From contig OU612072.1 in NCBI GenBank assembly GCA_914767715.1, positions 10,294,001-10,354,000 of the forward strand: a stretch of 60,000 nucleotides of DNA, in the 5' to 3' direction. Position numbers and translations under genes: made by a program. Below are positions 38,501 to 53,500 of the stretch, in pieces. The notes below the pieces were generated by a model that worked only from the letters and a program-made list of their open reading frames with translations, did not search any database and was not told the DNA's origin. The stretch is from Membranipora membranacea (taxonomy: Eukaryota; Bryozoa; Gymnolaemata; Cheilostomatida; Membraniporidae). Each line of letters begins with the position of its first letter. Positions within the stretch are counted from its first letter, which is position 1.

Positions 38501-41500
38501 GAATTTAGTATTAAGCTGCAGCAGAAGATGAAGGAATTTCACATCAGAAATAAAATTGACCACAGGTTCTCGCTCGACTTCGTGTATACATATGTTACCA
38601 AAACCTTTACAATAGATCAAGATTGACCTAGTCTGCCTGCATTCGAAATTGCTCCCCCTCTACGGATAACCCGTGGCTTATCAGTTAAGTGGAGAAATTC
38701 GACAAACTGGAGCGAACTTGAGTTGAGCTTACAAACATGAACTGTAGGCTAGTACAATAGTGATGTACACCGAGACAGCTTCCATGAAGATTGCACAATG
38801 AAGATATGTTAATGAATCTAACCTGCTGAAGTCCTTCTCAGTCTCCAGACTTTCCTCACCGTGACCCATACGCAGTAAATGTCTCTCGTCTATATCCAGA
38901 GCCATAATCTTCTCAAACAGCTGATTCAGTGCCTACAAGAAACAACCAGCAGGGTCAATCACATTATAATCTCCCTCAGATAGTGATTGGACCTGCACAC
39001 GCAAGCATGGTCTGTCGGTATTGTTCAAAACGTAAACGAAAAACCATTTAATTTATTCAATGTTTTGCAAGCTCTCGACAGTAAATATGCCCTGTATCAG
39101 TTTAAAAAACCTTTGTAGGAATTTCATTTTAAATTTTCATTTTAACAGCTGGAGCAAACCCTATGGTACCAAAATATTATGTTTATTTCTTGCTCTTCTA
39201 AAACAACTGAGTTTGATATGTTTGGGTAAGTGGACAGTTGCAACCAAGTTGTGATGTTGCTGCCCTCCCAAACGATCCGTATAAATAAAAACTTTACTAC
39301 TATGAACATAAAGCAGTCTACGGATCGATTGTATGAAAAGGTAACTCCAAAAAAAGGGACAAAATAATTAAAAAGTTAAGAGCAGCACCCTGACGGATAT
39401 AAAACTACATACCTGGTTACTGTGTGTGACTATAAGTGTTCTCTGCTCGGGGAAGTTATGATACAGATTAGAGATGATCTGTACAGCTACGTCAGTCTTA
39501 CCCGTACCCGGAGGGCCGACCACCATAGTCAGTCCGTAGTTAGTACCGGCTCGGATAGCCTCCACCTGGGTCGGTGTGAACTTTATACTGTTCCTAGAGG
39601 TGAAAACAAAACTCAATTATTAGGATATTCATTTTCATTATTATTTATTTATTATAAATCATTTTAATTTATTATTATTTATTATTTATTATTTATTATT
39701 TTCATTTATTATTTATTATTTATCATTTTCATTTATTATTAATTATTTCATTTATTATTATCTATTAGCAATTACTTTCATTCATTATTAATTATTTTCA
39801 TATATTATTTATTATATTTTGCTTCCATTTATTATTTATCATTAATTATTTTCATTTATTATTTATTATTAATCATTCCTATTTATCATTATTTGTTATT
39901 TTCATTTATTATTAATTATTTTCATTTATTGTTTAGTATTAATTATTTTCATTTATTATTTATTTTCATGTTTTATTCATTTACTTTTGATTATTCATTT
40001 CATTGAATATATTAATTCATTTTCATCTTGATAATAAATTTAGACCTCACCGGATACGGAGGTAGGCCTACAATTATGATTATCATTTATGATATTATTG
40101 AATTTTTATCAAAAGAACCATCTTTCACAATCAAAATACCATAGGATTGTGACATTACATCATTATAACAGCCCGACCTTTTTATCTATTGGCCTCCCAT
40201 CAATGACAATGTGGCAATAACTGGGATGGAAGGCATCCGGTAAATGTTACTTTGGTGACAAGGCCATAAAGGGATGTGTAAGAATTGTTTGGGTGACAAT
40301 ACTTAAACATCTCTTAATGAGAGAAAGACATCCAGGCCTTTAGATCCGAAAAGACGATAACATTTTTAATGAGGTAATAAGTAGAGCAATCTGGTAAGAG
40401 TCGTGGGAAAAATGATCTAGGGCAGTGAGAGAGCTGTAGGGGGGAGGGGCCCTGAGTCAGTACATCCTATCTATGATTTGATGGGCCGGTATCTAACTGC
40501 CCTGGACACATAAAGTACACGCAGCCATCTACTGCCTCGGCTCTGAAACAGCCAGCTCATTGCAAACAATGTGATTGGCTCAGGGTAACAATACATGGGC
40601 CAATGGACAAGTAGCAGTGCTGCACATTACACATATGCATATTTGCGCATAGGCACATACACATTTATCCTTTGGCTGGGCTTTGCTATAGTTTGATAAT
40701 TTAAAGGGTTGCAAGTTTTAAACCGGTCCTCATTAAGGATAGCAGATGGCATTCTATGCATAGGGAAGAGGATTTGATACAAATTGGATGGTTATTTAAT
40801 ATCGATACTGATACAGCTTTTGATATTCCTTACTACCCATTAAAGGATTGCCACAATATTTTTGTAACGATGTGAAGAGAGTCGATCAAGCAAAAACCAA
40901 AATTAGTTAGTTGTAACTAGCTCACTCACTTTTTAGGGACATTGTAGTCATAAGGTCCTCTATTAGGTACTATATGAGATTTAGCTGTAATTATTGTCTT
41001 CTCTTTGTCTGTCTGTTTGTCTCCGGCAGCAGTAGCGTCATCATCAGCTTTTCTCTTATCAGATTCAGTACCACTAGGTATAGTGAGTCTACAAGGGAGA
41101 AAGCAGGCATTACAGTCATACTACCATGTAAGGTTAACGAGTATAGTGCAACCCAATTAAATTCGGCCCTTGTCATTCAAAATCCTGATAATTCAGACAA
41201 GGAATATTTTGGTCCTTCAGTCAACTCTAAATGCATCCCAGTGTCAGTTATTTCTGACTTAGTTTATTTCCTGTGGTTTGACTCCTTGTTTGAATCAAGC
41301 ACGCATCCCTGAAACACAAAGAAAGACATTCTTCGTCGGAATCATCAGGAGTTGTGAATAAAAAAATCCTAAGAGTAAGCTGTAAGGAACCACTCCTTTG
41401 AAAAACAAATCACCAAATTAGTCTGTGACCTCTGATTGCAGAGTCATGTGACCTCTGGAGTCAGTCACATGACCTCTGGTGTCACAGTCATGTGACCATC

Positions 41501-44500
41501 GTCTGCAGCTAAGAGATGAGTAGATCTCACACAAAATTACTATTTCACTACTTTCCTGTTCCTGGCCAAAACTCAACCATTAGGCCTTGGAGGGTACAAT
41601 TAGACATATAAAATAAAGAACTCAGCGGATTATAATAGTACATAGCGCAGTGACTGGGAGATATTTCCACAGCACAGTAGGAGGTAGCTCAGTTGGTTAG
41701 AGCGCCGTCCCTTCAGCATGCAAATGTTGAAGGTCGTGGGTTCGAATCCCACTGAAGTCTAGTGACTGCTGGGGTTTGGTTGGACCCCCAGGTGTGCTCC
41801 GACCTGCCTGCAAACTGAGAGCAAATGGGCGCAGATATTGCAGCCTAGCCCCTAAGGCATTTAGTATTTCGCCGCCCATGCTTTGGGATGTGGCGTGTGA
41901 TATGTCATCTGATTTTAATCAACCTTTTTTTAATCAACCTCTACTTGATGCAAGTAAGGAGCTGGATGTGATGATGAGTCAAGTGATGCTAACACCATGT
42001 CCAACCATCAGACACAGAAGCAACTGCTGCCTGGAATTCTTACTGACACCATCAGGGGCATCCTTGACAAGGAGGCTGGCCTTTTCATACGTATTTTTAG
42101 TATTTTACATATTGTGCCAAAGTTGAACTGCAGATCTTTCTAAATAATAGATGAAGTCAGCCGAAGTTTTCCATAAAAACTCTCGCCATCCGAGGTTTCA
42201 CACGCAAACCTTTAGTGTTTAATTAAACAAAGGTGACAGCTGAATGCCAATTACCAACAACATGATTTGGGAGATAAGGCAGAGATCTGTCACACTATAT
42301 CCATGCATTGCAACGGAATAAATGCAAATGACGTGAGATTTTTACTAGAAGCTTCTACAAGAGAGGGTGGTGAATTTTCCATTTGATGGAACACATTATG
42401 AATCTTCTTTGGAATAACAACGATCAACGACCTTGCCACAACTGCTAAGAATGACAGCAATGTCTCAACTAGAGTATGTGGTTGGTCACTTCCGCTAAAA
42501 AGGGCACACAGTCTTCGGTAGGATCTGCTTGATGTCGGTAGATTAAGCATGATGCAAGTTTGAGGCGCCGGTATCACCAATAGAATGTGACCAACTGAAA
42601 TGTGGGAAAATTGAACCAAACTTGGTCTAGGTTTCTACTGGTACATTTTTTCGCCAGTTCTTAGAAATTAACTTAGGAAATTCAAATCATGACAGCTGTC
42701 ACAATACTCCTGACCAGACAACATCCATATTATGGAATTTCCATGCTAATTTCTAAAACCGATCAGAAGTCAGCATATCAACAGACATCAACTCCACATA
42801 AGACATCCAAAATTGTTAATTCTGCTAAAAATCTTTGCAAAACAACTTAGAATAAAAGTTGGATGTGTTTGATAAAAATATGTGAAACTCAATGCCTGTA
42901 ACAGAATTGTCAGGAACATTGAGACAAGAACATTTCATATACATACATATAAGGAGGCTCGTTGCCACCCTCTTTCCCTTGTTCCAGCTCTATCTTGTGC
43001 TCAGGGAAGGACTCCATGAGATGTGCCTCATTGAGGAACGTGTCGTTCCAATCCAGCTTAGTCAGCTGCTTATTCATTCTAAAAAGGAGGAAGATAAATC
43101 CAATATTAACTTATTATGAAATATGATGATCATATTATCGCCGATGCTTCCCCGTGTCTCTCTTTTTTCAGTTTATTACATGACACATCTATACCCTGGG
43201 TAACATGCGGCAAAGTACTTGCCCAGAAGTTTGTGTCAAACGGATTAAGTTTGTTATTTTCTTCGGAGAACAAGGACAAAATTAACAGATTATCTATGTA
43301 TATTAAAATTGGAAAATTTATTCGCATTTGAAAGAATCGTTATTTGTGGATGTAGATGATCTAACTGTTCAAATCTAAGGGCCGATATTCCTAGGGCCTT
43401 GAGGAATGTATTCTAGCAAGAGCTATATATATATATATGTTACTGTTGGCATTCGCCATCATTCGGAGATGGTCTCCCTGATTTGCAAAAAAAAAACGAA
43501 AATTAAGGTCGGGGTTAAAGTAAAGTGATGAGGCTGAGCTGAGTAGCAGCCTGTAGCCACAAATCAGGTTTAGGGAAATAGCTAACTATCTCTCTGATGA
43601 CCACTTCGCTCCTCTAGATTGAAATTGTATAGTTGTGATATTTTAGCAATGATACTTTGATGTGTTGCCAAGCTCTACCTCATTAGACATAGGCCCACCA
43701 TCAATGTCCTTGTCACAAAACTGTGAAGGATGGCATCAGATAAAAAACTCACGTTCATTTATAGTCTCGATACCCTGTGATACCGTGTGATACTGTGTGA
43801 GGAATTTCACCTTGATGGCATCAGATGCCGAGGCCTTTAATAGTTGACAATTTACAAAAACATCTTCTTTGGCGACAAGGCCAGGCAGGGATTTGTAAGA
43901 TGTGTTAAGGTGACAACTGCGTGGGAAACAAGAGAAGATCTAGAAGGATAATATTCAGAAAGTCGGCCATAATGCGCAAACAATCCTTGAGGAAATCCTT
44001 TGCAGTTCAACGGCTGCCTGATCAAGAATCAAAGCCCTAGAAATAGCGAGATAAGCGATTGAGTGATCAAGAGATAAAGACCTTCCACAGGAAGAGCGAA
44101 AACCAATCTGCTCGTACAGACATGTTACATTCATGTTCCGGTTCATCTCACTTCCTGGCTTCCTTTGAAGGACATTACTTCCGTTTAATAATAATAATTA
44201 TCTGGCATTGGTTTAGGTCTTTAACCTAAGCTAGATATTTTAAGCGAACCAGAGGGAACGGAAATACAATACAAGCTGGTTTCAGTATGAACCACTAAGA
44301 CAATAAGGAGGGGGCAAGCATAAAGACTAATATAATGATCATTGTGATCCAGATCGGAATTAATGTTTGGAATGATGTAGTGATTGATGTATTAGTTGAC
44401 AGAGTGTTGCTGATGAATAATCCATAGGTTTCACCATAGCCAAACACACGACACTGTGTGTTTTGTCTTGTTTTGTTTTGTGGGTTTCACTCTCGCATGA

Positions 44501-47500
44501 CATTAGGCCAAGAAAGCTAAAGCCGGCCTCCTTTGTTGAGGTATGAGCAACCAAATATTGAAAGATTATATCCATACACCCATATGCTAGACATGTGAAT
44601 GGTTATCTTATAAATTGAGACACATTGTCAATCAATAGTGAGTTAGACCATGTTTGATCTCATTTGCCTGCAATCAGAACTGCTATTCTTCAATGAGCAT
44701 ACACAGGCTTATCAGTGCAAGGGGGACAAACCCAAATGCAGGTAAGCAAGGGATGTCACAAACAGTTGAATCATCTGGCTTCATCCGCGACATTGTTGAT
44801 GCTCAGAAATTCCACACTTTTAACCTGATGTCTCAAGTGTGTCGAATGAATCAATTGTTTTCAACACCCCTCCTCTTCCTTCCCACATAACACATTACTA
44901 GGCCTTGGCCTAAATCAAGAATGATCGAATAGCCGGCATTTAGGGTTTGAGCCGCCGCTGGCTCACCAGTAGAGTGGGAATGACCGGACTGAGGGAAAAT
45001 TGGATCAAACCTGCCCAGGCATTGGCCAAGGTACTGATACATTCTGTGATTAATTTATTCCATAAGTTTTAACCAAATTGTGTATAAATACATCATCTGT
45101 TTAATTCAAGCTCAAAAGTGAAAGGCTATGTTTTTTTTAAGGCATAGCATTTGATAGAAATTCAACATGTCAGTGACAGCCTGGCAATATGCTTATTACA
45201 TCAGAACCGGAAGCATGATAAACTTCTGCCCCCTTAGAAAGCTAGTACAGAATATGTTATGATCATGTTCCCGTTCGCTTGACTTATTGGCTTCCTTTGA
45301 ATAACAAATATCTGGCATCGGATAAGGGCTTTAACTCAGGTTAGATATTCTTAGTGAACCAGAGTGACTGGAATTACATGTCAAGCTTGTCTCAGTATGA
45401 ATCGCTACGACGCTAACATTGGCGGCAAGCGTGAAGGCAAAAACGTCAGAATTTTATCCATAAAAGTAGGGAAATAGACTATTTCTGGTCTTAGAGAGCT
45501 TTTACAGATATGTTATGATCACGAACTGGTTCATTTTACTTCCTGTGAATGGGAGCGCCCTTACTATTATTAGCAAGAATCTATATTCTCAGTAACCCGA
45601 CATGATAGGAAGTAGGCCTACATGACAAACTGATTTCAGCGTGGGGGTTGCGAGAACCTGATATAAAGATGACATGATATGATTTAGATGTAAATAGAAG
45701 TGTTGTTGGTGAAAAGTTATCGGGTCCATCGATTGCATGACAGATATTAGTAGTATTGGTAGTTACCGGCTTACTAGTGGACAATTATGACGCCATCACC
45801 TAGTACATTTATTCCATACCATGATTTTGAAGATCAGTTGGTGAAAATTATTTGCCTAATAGGTGACAATTCTGAGATTGAAGCCTCAATTAGTTATCTT
45901 GAAGCTATATGGATTCAATAGGCACACATTCGCCTGAGTGGCAGCAGTAGTTGAGATAATGAATTAAAAATGTAATGCAGAAGTGATATGCCAGCAGAGA
46001 AATGTGAGGAGGGATGTCTGGAAAAAACCTCGGTCTGTGGCATAACCCAATGCTATTTCTGGGCCAGGGTGATATTTCGGCATCAAATGCTACTGAAACC
46101 TCAGTATGGCAATTATGACAAGCGGACTGAAATAGTGATCTATATTTAAAAAATGATGAGACAATAATTGCCCGAGTACTACAGTCACCAAGATTGAAGT
46201 GGGGAGCACCACCCCTCCCCCTAATAACATCAGAAACATCAACGCTATATGCGAAACATCATCACCCATGCACAGCAGCCTAATATAGGCTGGGGTTCTA
46301 TGAATAACATCAATCGACTGACTGTATTACCAGACGCATGTAACACATAGCGAAGTTTTCCAGTAACCTTAAAACTGGATCCTCAATCAGTGACAGAAGA
46401 TTCCATTGAATGGCATGAGAAAGGGAAGAGTGGTAACATCACTAGTTATTATGGTCCGAAAATATCATCATGACATTGGAAGTGTGTGAAATCGTGCCCT
46501 GATGATATTGCTTACTGTTAGTCGGTCTTACTAATATTATCAAATATAATATGTAATGACGTTTGCTGATTCAGATCAGAATCAAGGCCTGGAAACTCTG
46601 ACTGTTGTTATAACCTCAGCAGGCTATATTGTTTAGTGAGTATCCCACAATTGTAGTTTTTGGGGGGGGGGAAGACTCAATTTTGAAAAGCATCAATTTT
46701 CAAGTTTCCTACCTTAGAAAGTGAGAATTGCTGAAAATGAACTGATTCAAAGGTTAGATATTAATGATGCTGATGAATATCAGCTAGTCATAAATTTCAC
46801 TGTTTCGATTCTCTACCTGTAGAATGGAAATACAGTTGAATCAATACAGAAACCAAGAAACCCAGTGAAGGACAATGAATGACATGGTTGAAAGACCTTT
46901 AGAAGGACCTCGAAAAACAGATCCCTCCCTAAACCAAGCTCTCGAGGTGTCACAAGATAGAGTGGAGGGAAGGAGTGTTGAACTAATGATGAGATGAATA
47001 GAAACTCTCAGGATGTCTGAACTTTTGCATGAGTCAAGCCAAGTAATAACTACCTGGAGTAGTGGGCGGAGCCGGGATCTCCGTAACCCAGTAGTACATC
47101 CTGTAACCAGTCAGGCACGACGCACTCAGTATTCATCAGGTTACGTATCGTCTCCAGCACCGCCTTAAAGTTATTCTCTTTGGGTTTACGTCTCATTATA
47201 ATGTTGAATGACTCGTAAACATCCTGTATAAATATGTAATATTTTAATCATACAAAATATAATTTATCTTTTTAAACTATGCTGAATATTAAATAACTTA
47301 TAGGGCTACTTGTCATGTATAATAGATATAATAGTATTAGAAAACATTAGGAATATAAACAGTTTTTAGCTTTTGGTCGGAATTGCCTTCTCAAATTGCA
47401 ATCAAATATGAATATTTCTTTCAATCACAGACATATACTGGCATCCTCAGGGGATTTCCGACACGTCACAAGTACATACAACATAGGAGTGGAGGTGGAG

Positions 47501-50500
47501 TGTCAAACTCTTGGGAAATTTATACCAACTATGAAATTGGAATGGTTTGAGACTGGAGGCATGAAGAATTCAGGGAGGAGAGAGTTTCACCTTTTCGAAA
47601 AATGCAAAATTTGTGGCTAGTTAAGATTAAGTCACTCTCTTATCTTTATATACGCTTCTAACTTAGGTAGTGAAAACTGGTACTAGGTAACAGTAAATGA
47701 CCTCTAAACTAGCTGACCTAAACTAGCTGACCTAAACTAGCTGACCTAAACTAGCTGACCTAAACTAGCTAATATTGACACCTCTTGCGTATCTTGCCAC
47801 CACAAACCTGTTCACCGTTCTCGTGAGCTGTCATATCACGTCTGTACTGGTTAGGATCTACCCATACTCTGTAGGTCCTCTTATTACCCTTGAGTTCGGG
47901 GCGGGGGTCTGGACCTTCCTCAATTACCCGACCATCCTCGTCAAGCATTCCTTCTATCTCACAGCCTCTTACATGCATCAGACCTACTTGTGGTATGAAT
48001 GGCTCCTGCAGGTAAAACAAAAGCATTTCATCATTTTTTATTTAATTTGCATGCTAAATATCAGAAAATTTTCCAATTCTCAATTCCAGGACTATATACT
48101 TATCGAATCAGAATCCCTATTTATCAAACATAAGAAGCCGATTTGGATCGAAATTCTGAGCAATAAAGTTTTGCAAAAGCTCTTTCTTCAGAATGTAAGT
48201 ATTCTGGTGTAGGTAAATCTATAACTTTACACTCAAATATCAACAAGAAGCAGAGAAAACTACATCACGGGTTAAATATGACCATTACTAGGGTTATTAG
48301 ACCAATGAACTAAACCCCCATTGATTAGACATAGTAACAGAAAAAGTACACTCACCTTGTAGTTATATCTAGTTGGACCCCTATTTGTGGGCCGGACTGT
48401 GATCAGGAACGCAACGTCATGCTTCCTAAGCCCCTCCCACTCATGTCTTATATTATATCTGGTGCTCAGTAGTATAGTTATATCAGCCCTAACTCTGGCT
48501 GGGTGATTCTCTCCTAGTCTTGGCTTTGCTACCTGAAATATAACAATATAATATTGGGTGCAAACAGGGAGTTTGGGATATAAACTCCCAAGCTCCCTGA
48601 TGCAAATAATATACAATTAGTTTTTAAGGATTATGCTCTCTTTCCTAATGAGGACACAACTCCAAATTACAGTAGTGATTTCTCTAATAAATTGGCTTCA
48701 ATTCATCATGAAAGTTATCAACTATTAGTTGCCAATGACCAAATTAGTGTGTCTTAGAGTATTCCATGTCAAGACCCATTTTCTTGTATAGTGTGATGCA
48801 AGAATATTATTCCTATATATCTAGTGAGTTCTCACAAATTTTCTCCTTTTTGGCACCTTAACCATCTCAGTAGAACTATATCCGATTGCCACTGACTTGA
48901 TTTTTGATTCAAGAAAACATTAGTTTTGAAGGAAATTTCTCGTCATAATGGCAAAACACGCTTTACCTCTACAATGTTGAAGCCCTCTATTGGTTGAGCC
49001 ATTCTTGCCCAGCCATTAAATAAGGTCTCTCCAGTTTCAGATTTCCACGGCTTCATTCTGTACACAGAATCCTCCACATCCTGTCTTATCTCATCTGAAA
49101 AAAATACACAAAAAAACAACGTAAACATAGAATAACATACTATAATAACATACATAACAAAAGGCTGGACAAATATGGTATGGGATGTTTAAAAAGCGTT
49201 GTTTAATTTGTTTGTAGTTTTAGGTTTGTTTAGCTTATCTTTTAGTTATACCAGAGACCAAAGATTTCTTCTGCCCGGGGCTCCCAGACTATAACAGGTA
49301 TATCCCTAGGGGTTGGCTTGTTTTTGGAATTAATGATTTTCGGAGTTACTTTTTTATGCCGGCGCATGATGTGTCTGGTTGTTCTAGTTCAGGTTTATCT
49401 CAATTCTCCTGCGTTTCAAGGTCACCACAGTTCTAATGGTAGGCCAGTAGCGGCTTGAGAGGGAGTAAATCTACACACAGGCCAAGTTGATAAATTAAGT
49501 TGACCTAGGATATTCAATCACATTGGGCGTAAAAGTTTCACAGTTTCAGCCAATGATATTTATTCTGGCACATAAACTGGTAAAACTTCACTCACATGTG
49601 CTCTCCAGTCTGAAGAGGTGGAAGTTCCTCAGCAGGTAGTCGTGTAGTGTGAGGAACTGTAGGTTAAGTTTGGGTAGAGCCAGGCATCCCTGACCGGAGT
49701 AGTAATCTCCAGGTACGATATTCTCGTCCCAGATAATCTGCTCTGTGGGGTACAGTGGCATCTCGTTAATAGACTCAAGCTGAGAAAGTCGGCGCTCATG
49801 TCGGAATACCTGGAGGAAAAAAGAAACAATGAAGTAAGGCGGGCAACGCTTCAGTTCAGTGGGATATTAATGGGGTAAATAAAAAGATTTTGAGTAATGT
49901 ATAAGGGAGTCAGCATTTATTGAATCACATCCATACTGTAAACTGTTCTTAAAATACAGTGACAAGCAAGATGTCACATCGCTACAATCTCTCAGTGAAA
50001 CGCAGTTATTGTGATGATTATCATTGACAAATCATTGGCTTTCATTAACTTTCCGTTATAATTTTGAACGCAGTCTTACAGTAACACTGAGGTTCTGGTC
50101 CACTGAAACTACAGCGGAGAATGCAGCACTTCAAGCATATATACATCAACAAATGTCAGAATTATGCAAACTTACCAGTAAATCCATAAGGAAATCCTTA
50201 CTGTATATCTTCTCATATTCGCCCATCTCCTCGCCATCATTCTCTGGTATAAGGCCGAGTGACACGGCTAGTTTACTAAGCTGTGATTGGCTGAGAGACG
50301 TCATGTGTTTACACAGAGTATCTCGAGTATCGACAGAAGCCACATTACTGAGAGCAAACTTCATCAGCTCCTCACCAAAATCACGGAATGCAGCTTTCTA
50401 ATGGAAATAAATTTGAATGAAAATATCATGAATCTCTCCAGAGATCGAAATGCACTGTTGTATTCAATAAATTTTATATTGTTTCACTGTTGCATTCAAT

Positions 50501-53500
50501 ATATGCAAGCCAGTCCAGTGGGTATCATGGAGTCCTGGATAAGAAGTAAAGCATACTTGCAGGACTCTACCCAACCCCAGTCAATATGATATCTTCAAAT
50601 TTACCACAGGCTAGATGTTGCATGTTTATGACAAGCATTGATTTGTAGAGGGGGAACAAAGCTTGTCAACTCTTGCGAATGAGCTCTTGATAAGTTGAGT
50701 TGTCCACTCATAAAATTGGAGAGAAAACTCCATAAAATTAGATTGAAAAATAGGAATTGCGAAATTGAAGGACACGTTTTAAGAAAAAAAATTGCACAAG
50801 CTGATTGTTAAAATCAGGTAGTGAAATAAATGGTAATTAGTTTTTTTTGAGGTATATATATTCATAATTCAATGGGGGCACATTTCCCGGAATGGCAGCA
50901 GTAGTTTGGCCACTATGAGCTTGAGTGAATTGCACCACTAACTTTAACAGAGTCCGAGTACTCAGACCATAAGTAGACACATACCTGTAAAGCTCTGATA
51001 CGTTTATAATGTAGGTCAGTCATCTCTCTGTCTGTCATCGGTTCTCCTGTCAGATCATTTATCTCGAACCCGGCATAAAACTCTAACATATCTAACAGCT
51101 AAAGTACAAGAATTCACTCATTAACTATGGTCATGACAACAAGTTATTCTTCAATGATTCTGCTAGGGAATTAACTGCTGCGTGTTCAACTGATCATTAA
51201 TGATTGAAAGCTACCTTCGACATACCAATCTTAATCTGACTCACTGCAAACTTAAGTTGACACTGGTCATATCAGCAGACAATTAAATGAAACAAGAATT
51301 TATTTTTAATACGCTATCATAAGCGGCAAAAGTTGGTAAATGACAATTTTAGAGCTTTTCTTGAAAAGACTCCGACTTATAAGAAGATTATTTTTTCAAA
51401 ATTTGGAGACTTTCTTTGGTGAGAAGAGGTATACATCAGAGGGTGCTGGGGGCTGGAGCAATCAACCTTGAAAGCACCCCCAATGAGATTCAAATCCACA
51501 ACTCCTGCGGCACAGATTGCCTGGCAGTCAATAGCAAGCACGCTAACCGATTGCGCCATCTAAACATCCCCAACCCTTTGACTCACTGACCTGAGAGAAT
51601 AGTTTAGCTCTCTCTATGACAGACGATCTCTTACAGATGACGACCACATGTAGATCATCCAGTAAGGTATTCAGGAATCTCCTGGTGGGCAGCTGGGCTT
51701 GTAAGTCTATAAGTAACTCTAATACTCTCTCACAGTAATGTACCTTATCCATATCACCTACACAAAGATAACAAAGGAAAGTTAAAGTATATATGTAAAC
51801 CATAGACTTTATAATAAACCTAGACAGGACACTATATGGAGCATTAGCATTGAGACACTGAGGCACTGAGCTGTGGGAGATGTAGCTACATTGGAAGGTG
51901 TAGAAGCTTGATGCTATCATTGATTTATTGCCCTAATCAATGATAGCATCATTGCTTCTACACCTTCCAATGTTGTTACATCGCCCACAATTAAGTGCCT
52001 CACTTCAGCTGTATGGTGTCTTGACTAGGTTTATTAAGTCTATGATAAAAACTTACAAATAGTGAGGCTGGCTGACTGCCCTTGAGTGTGCGAGGCACTG
52101 ATTAAACAATGAAACTGAGTTGAAATCTCTCAGTACTTAAATAAAAGACTTGATGAGAGCCAATTTAACAACCAACTGCTAGCAAGGAGTTTAGTCCTTA
52201 ACTCCCTTCTGCTATTGTGAGCATTTCCTATTTGACACAGTTTACTCAGGTTAAAATTTACATTTAAACTTTGAGTTGTCCTCTCCTTGAACTCAGGTGT
52301 AAAAGAAATGACAACTCCCTAGAATGACTATCTTAATTATGACCCAAGACTGTGCGAGGTCACTACAAACTCTTCTTTTTAAAAAAAAATCAATCCAGGC
52401 CCTTGTTCATGGGGAGACAGAGAAGCACTGGTTAGACTAAATAAAATGGCCTCAAACACTATAGTTAAGTGATTTTCATTTGACCCAACAGGACCCCTCC
52501 TTGTGTTGCTTTACACCCACCCGCCCCGAGTTTTTGCCTCCACCACCATATCTTTTATCTACTAAGCCACTAAAACACCAACCTTTCTCCTTGATAGAGT
52601 CTAAGGTTGTGAGAAATCTCTCGCTGATCAGCTTGAAAAAGAAACTTCTCTCAAACTTTGCTTTTGCCAAATCTGCTTCTGACAGTTTCTTGTCTTGTTT
52701 TCTGCAAAAAACACAATTATTAAATGAGACATGCTGAAATGGTGATGAAAAAATGACAATCAAATAACCAGTATTCCAGCCATTGATCGGCAATGATTGA
52801 TGTGCTTATAGTAGATAAAATACTAAAACTTATCATGAACAGATCACAGGACATCTCATGGGAGTCCTTAAAGTGCCTCAACTGTTACATGAGAGGATGG
52901 GACCTAACAGGAGGTCCTGCTCCCAAATCGTTCACATCATAGTGCCACTTTATTCTTGCCCAGTCAACAAGTTGGAAATATTTCGAATGACACAAAGACG
53001 GAAGGGTTCGGTGCTTTGACAACAAAAGCCAACCATGATTAGTTTAAAAGGGTAACTTGTAAAAAAAAAAGTAACACAAAATAATAAACTGTGCACAGCA
53101 GCAGCGGTCTGGGAACCCTGTCTAGCTCATATAAGGACACCCTGGTCTGATCAATGAACTCCCTCTTCCCTCAGGGAGTTCATTGGTCTGATGACTCACT
53201 CTATAGCGGCGATGAACTTTTTCATCTTGGGTGTGTCTTTGTAAATCTCCTGTAGTCTGCCAGGTTTGAGGTTTGTCCACACAGTGAGCGATACGACCTT
53301 CTGAGCCTGCTCTCTGATCAGATCAACTTCCTGTGTAGCGAAACATAAACAAAACAGAGGGTAAGAGAGATTTCTTACTGCGGAATAGGATTAGGAAGTG
53401 AAAATTCAGTTTTTAGTTAGGCAGGCATTGCTGTGGTATTCAAGTAGTCTGCAGCGGAATAATAACATAGCACTCAAATTTAGACACATATTGATCAACT

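Noticed and set aside
39650-39990. Possible CRISPR-like or regular repeat array
   Set aside because: Irregular AT-rich units without constant repeat and spacer lengths; low-complexity eukaryotic DNA.
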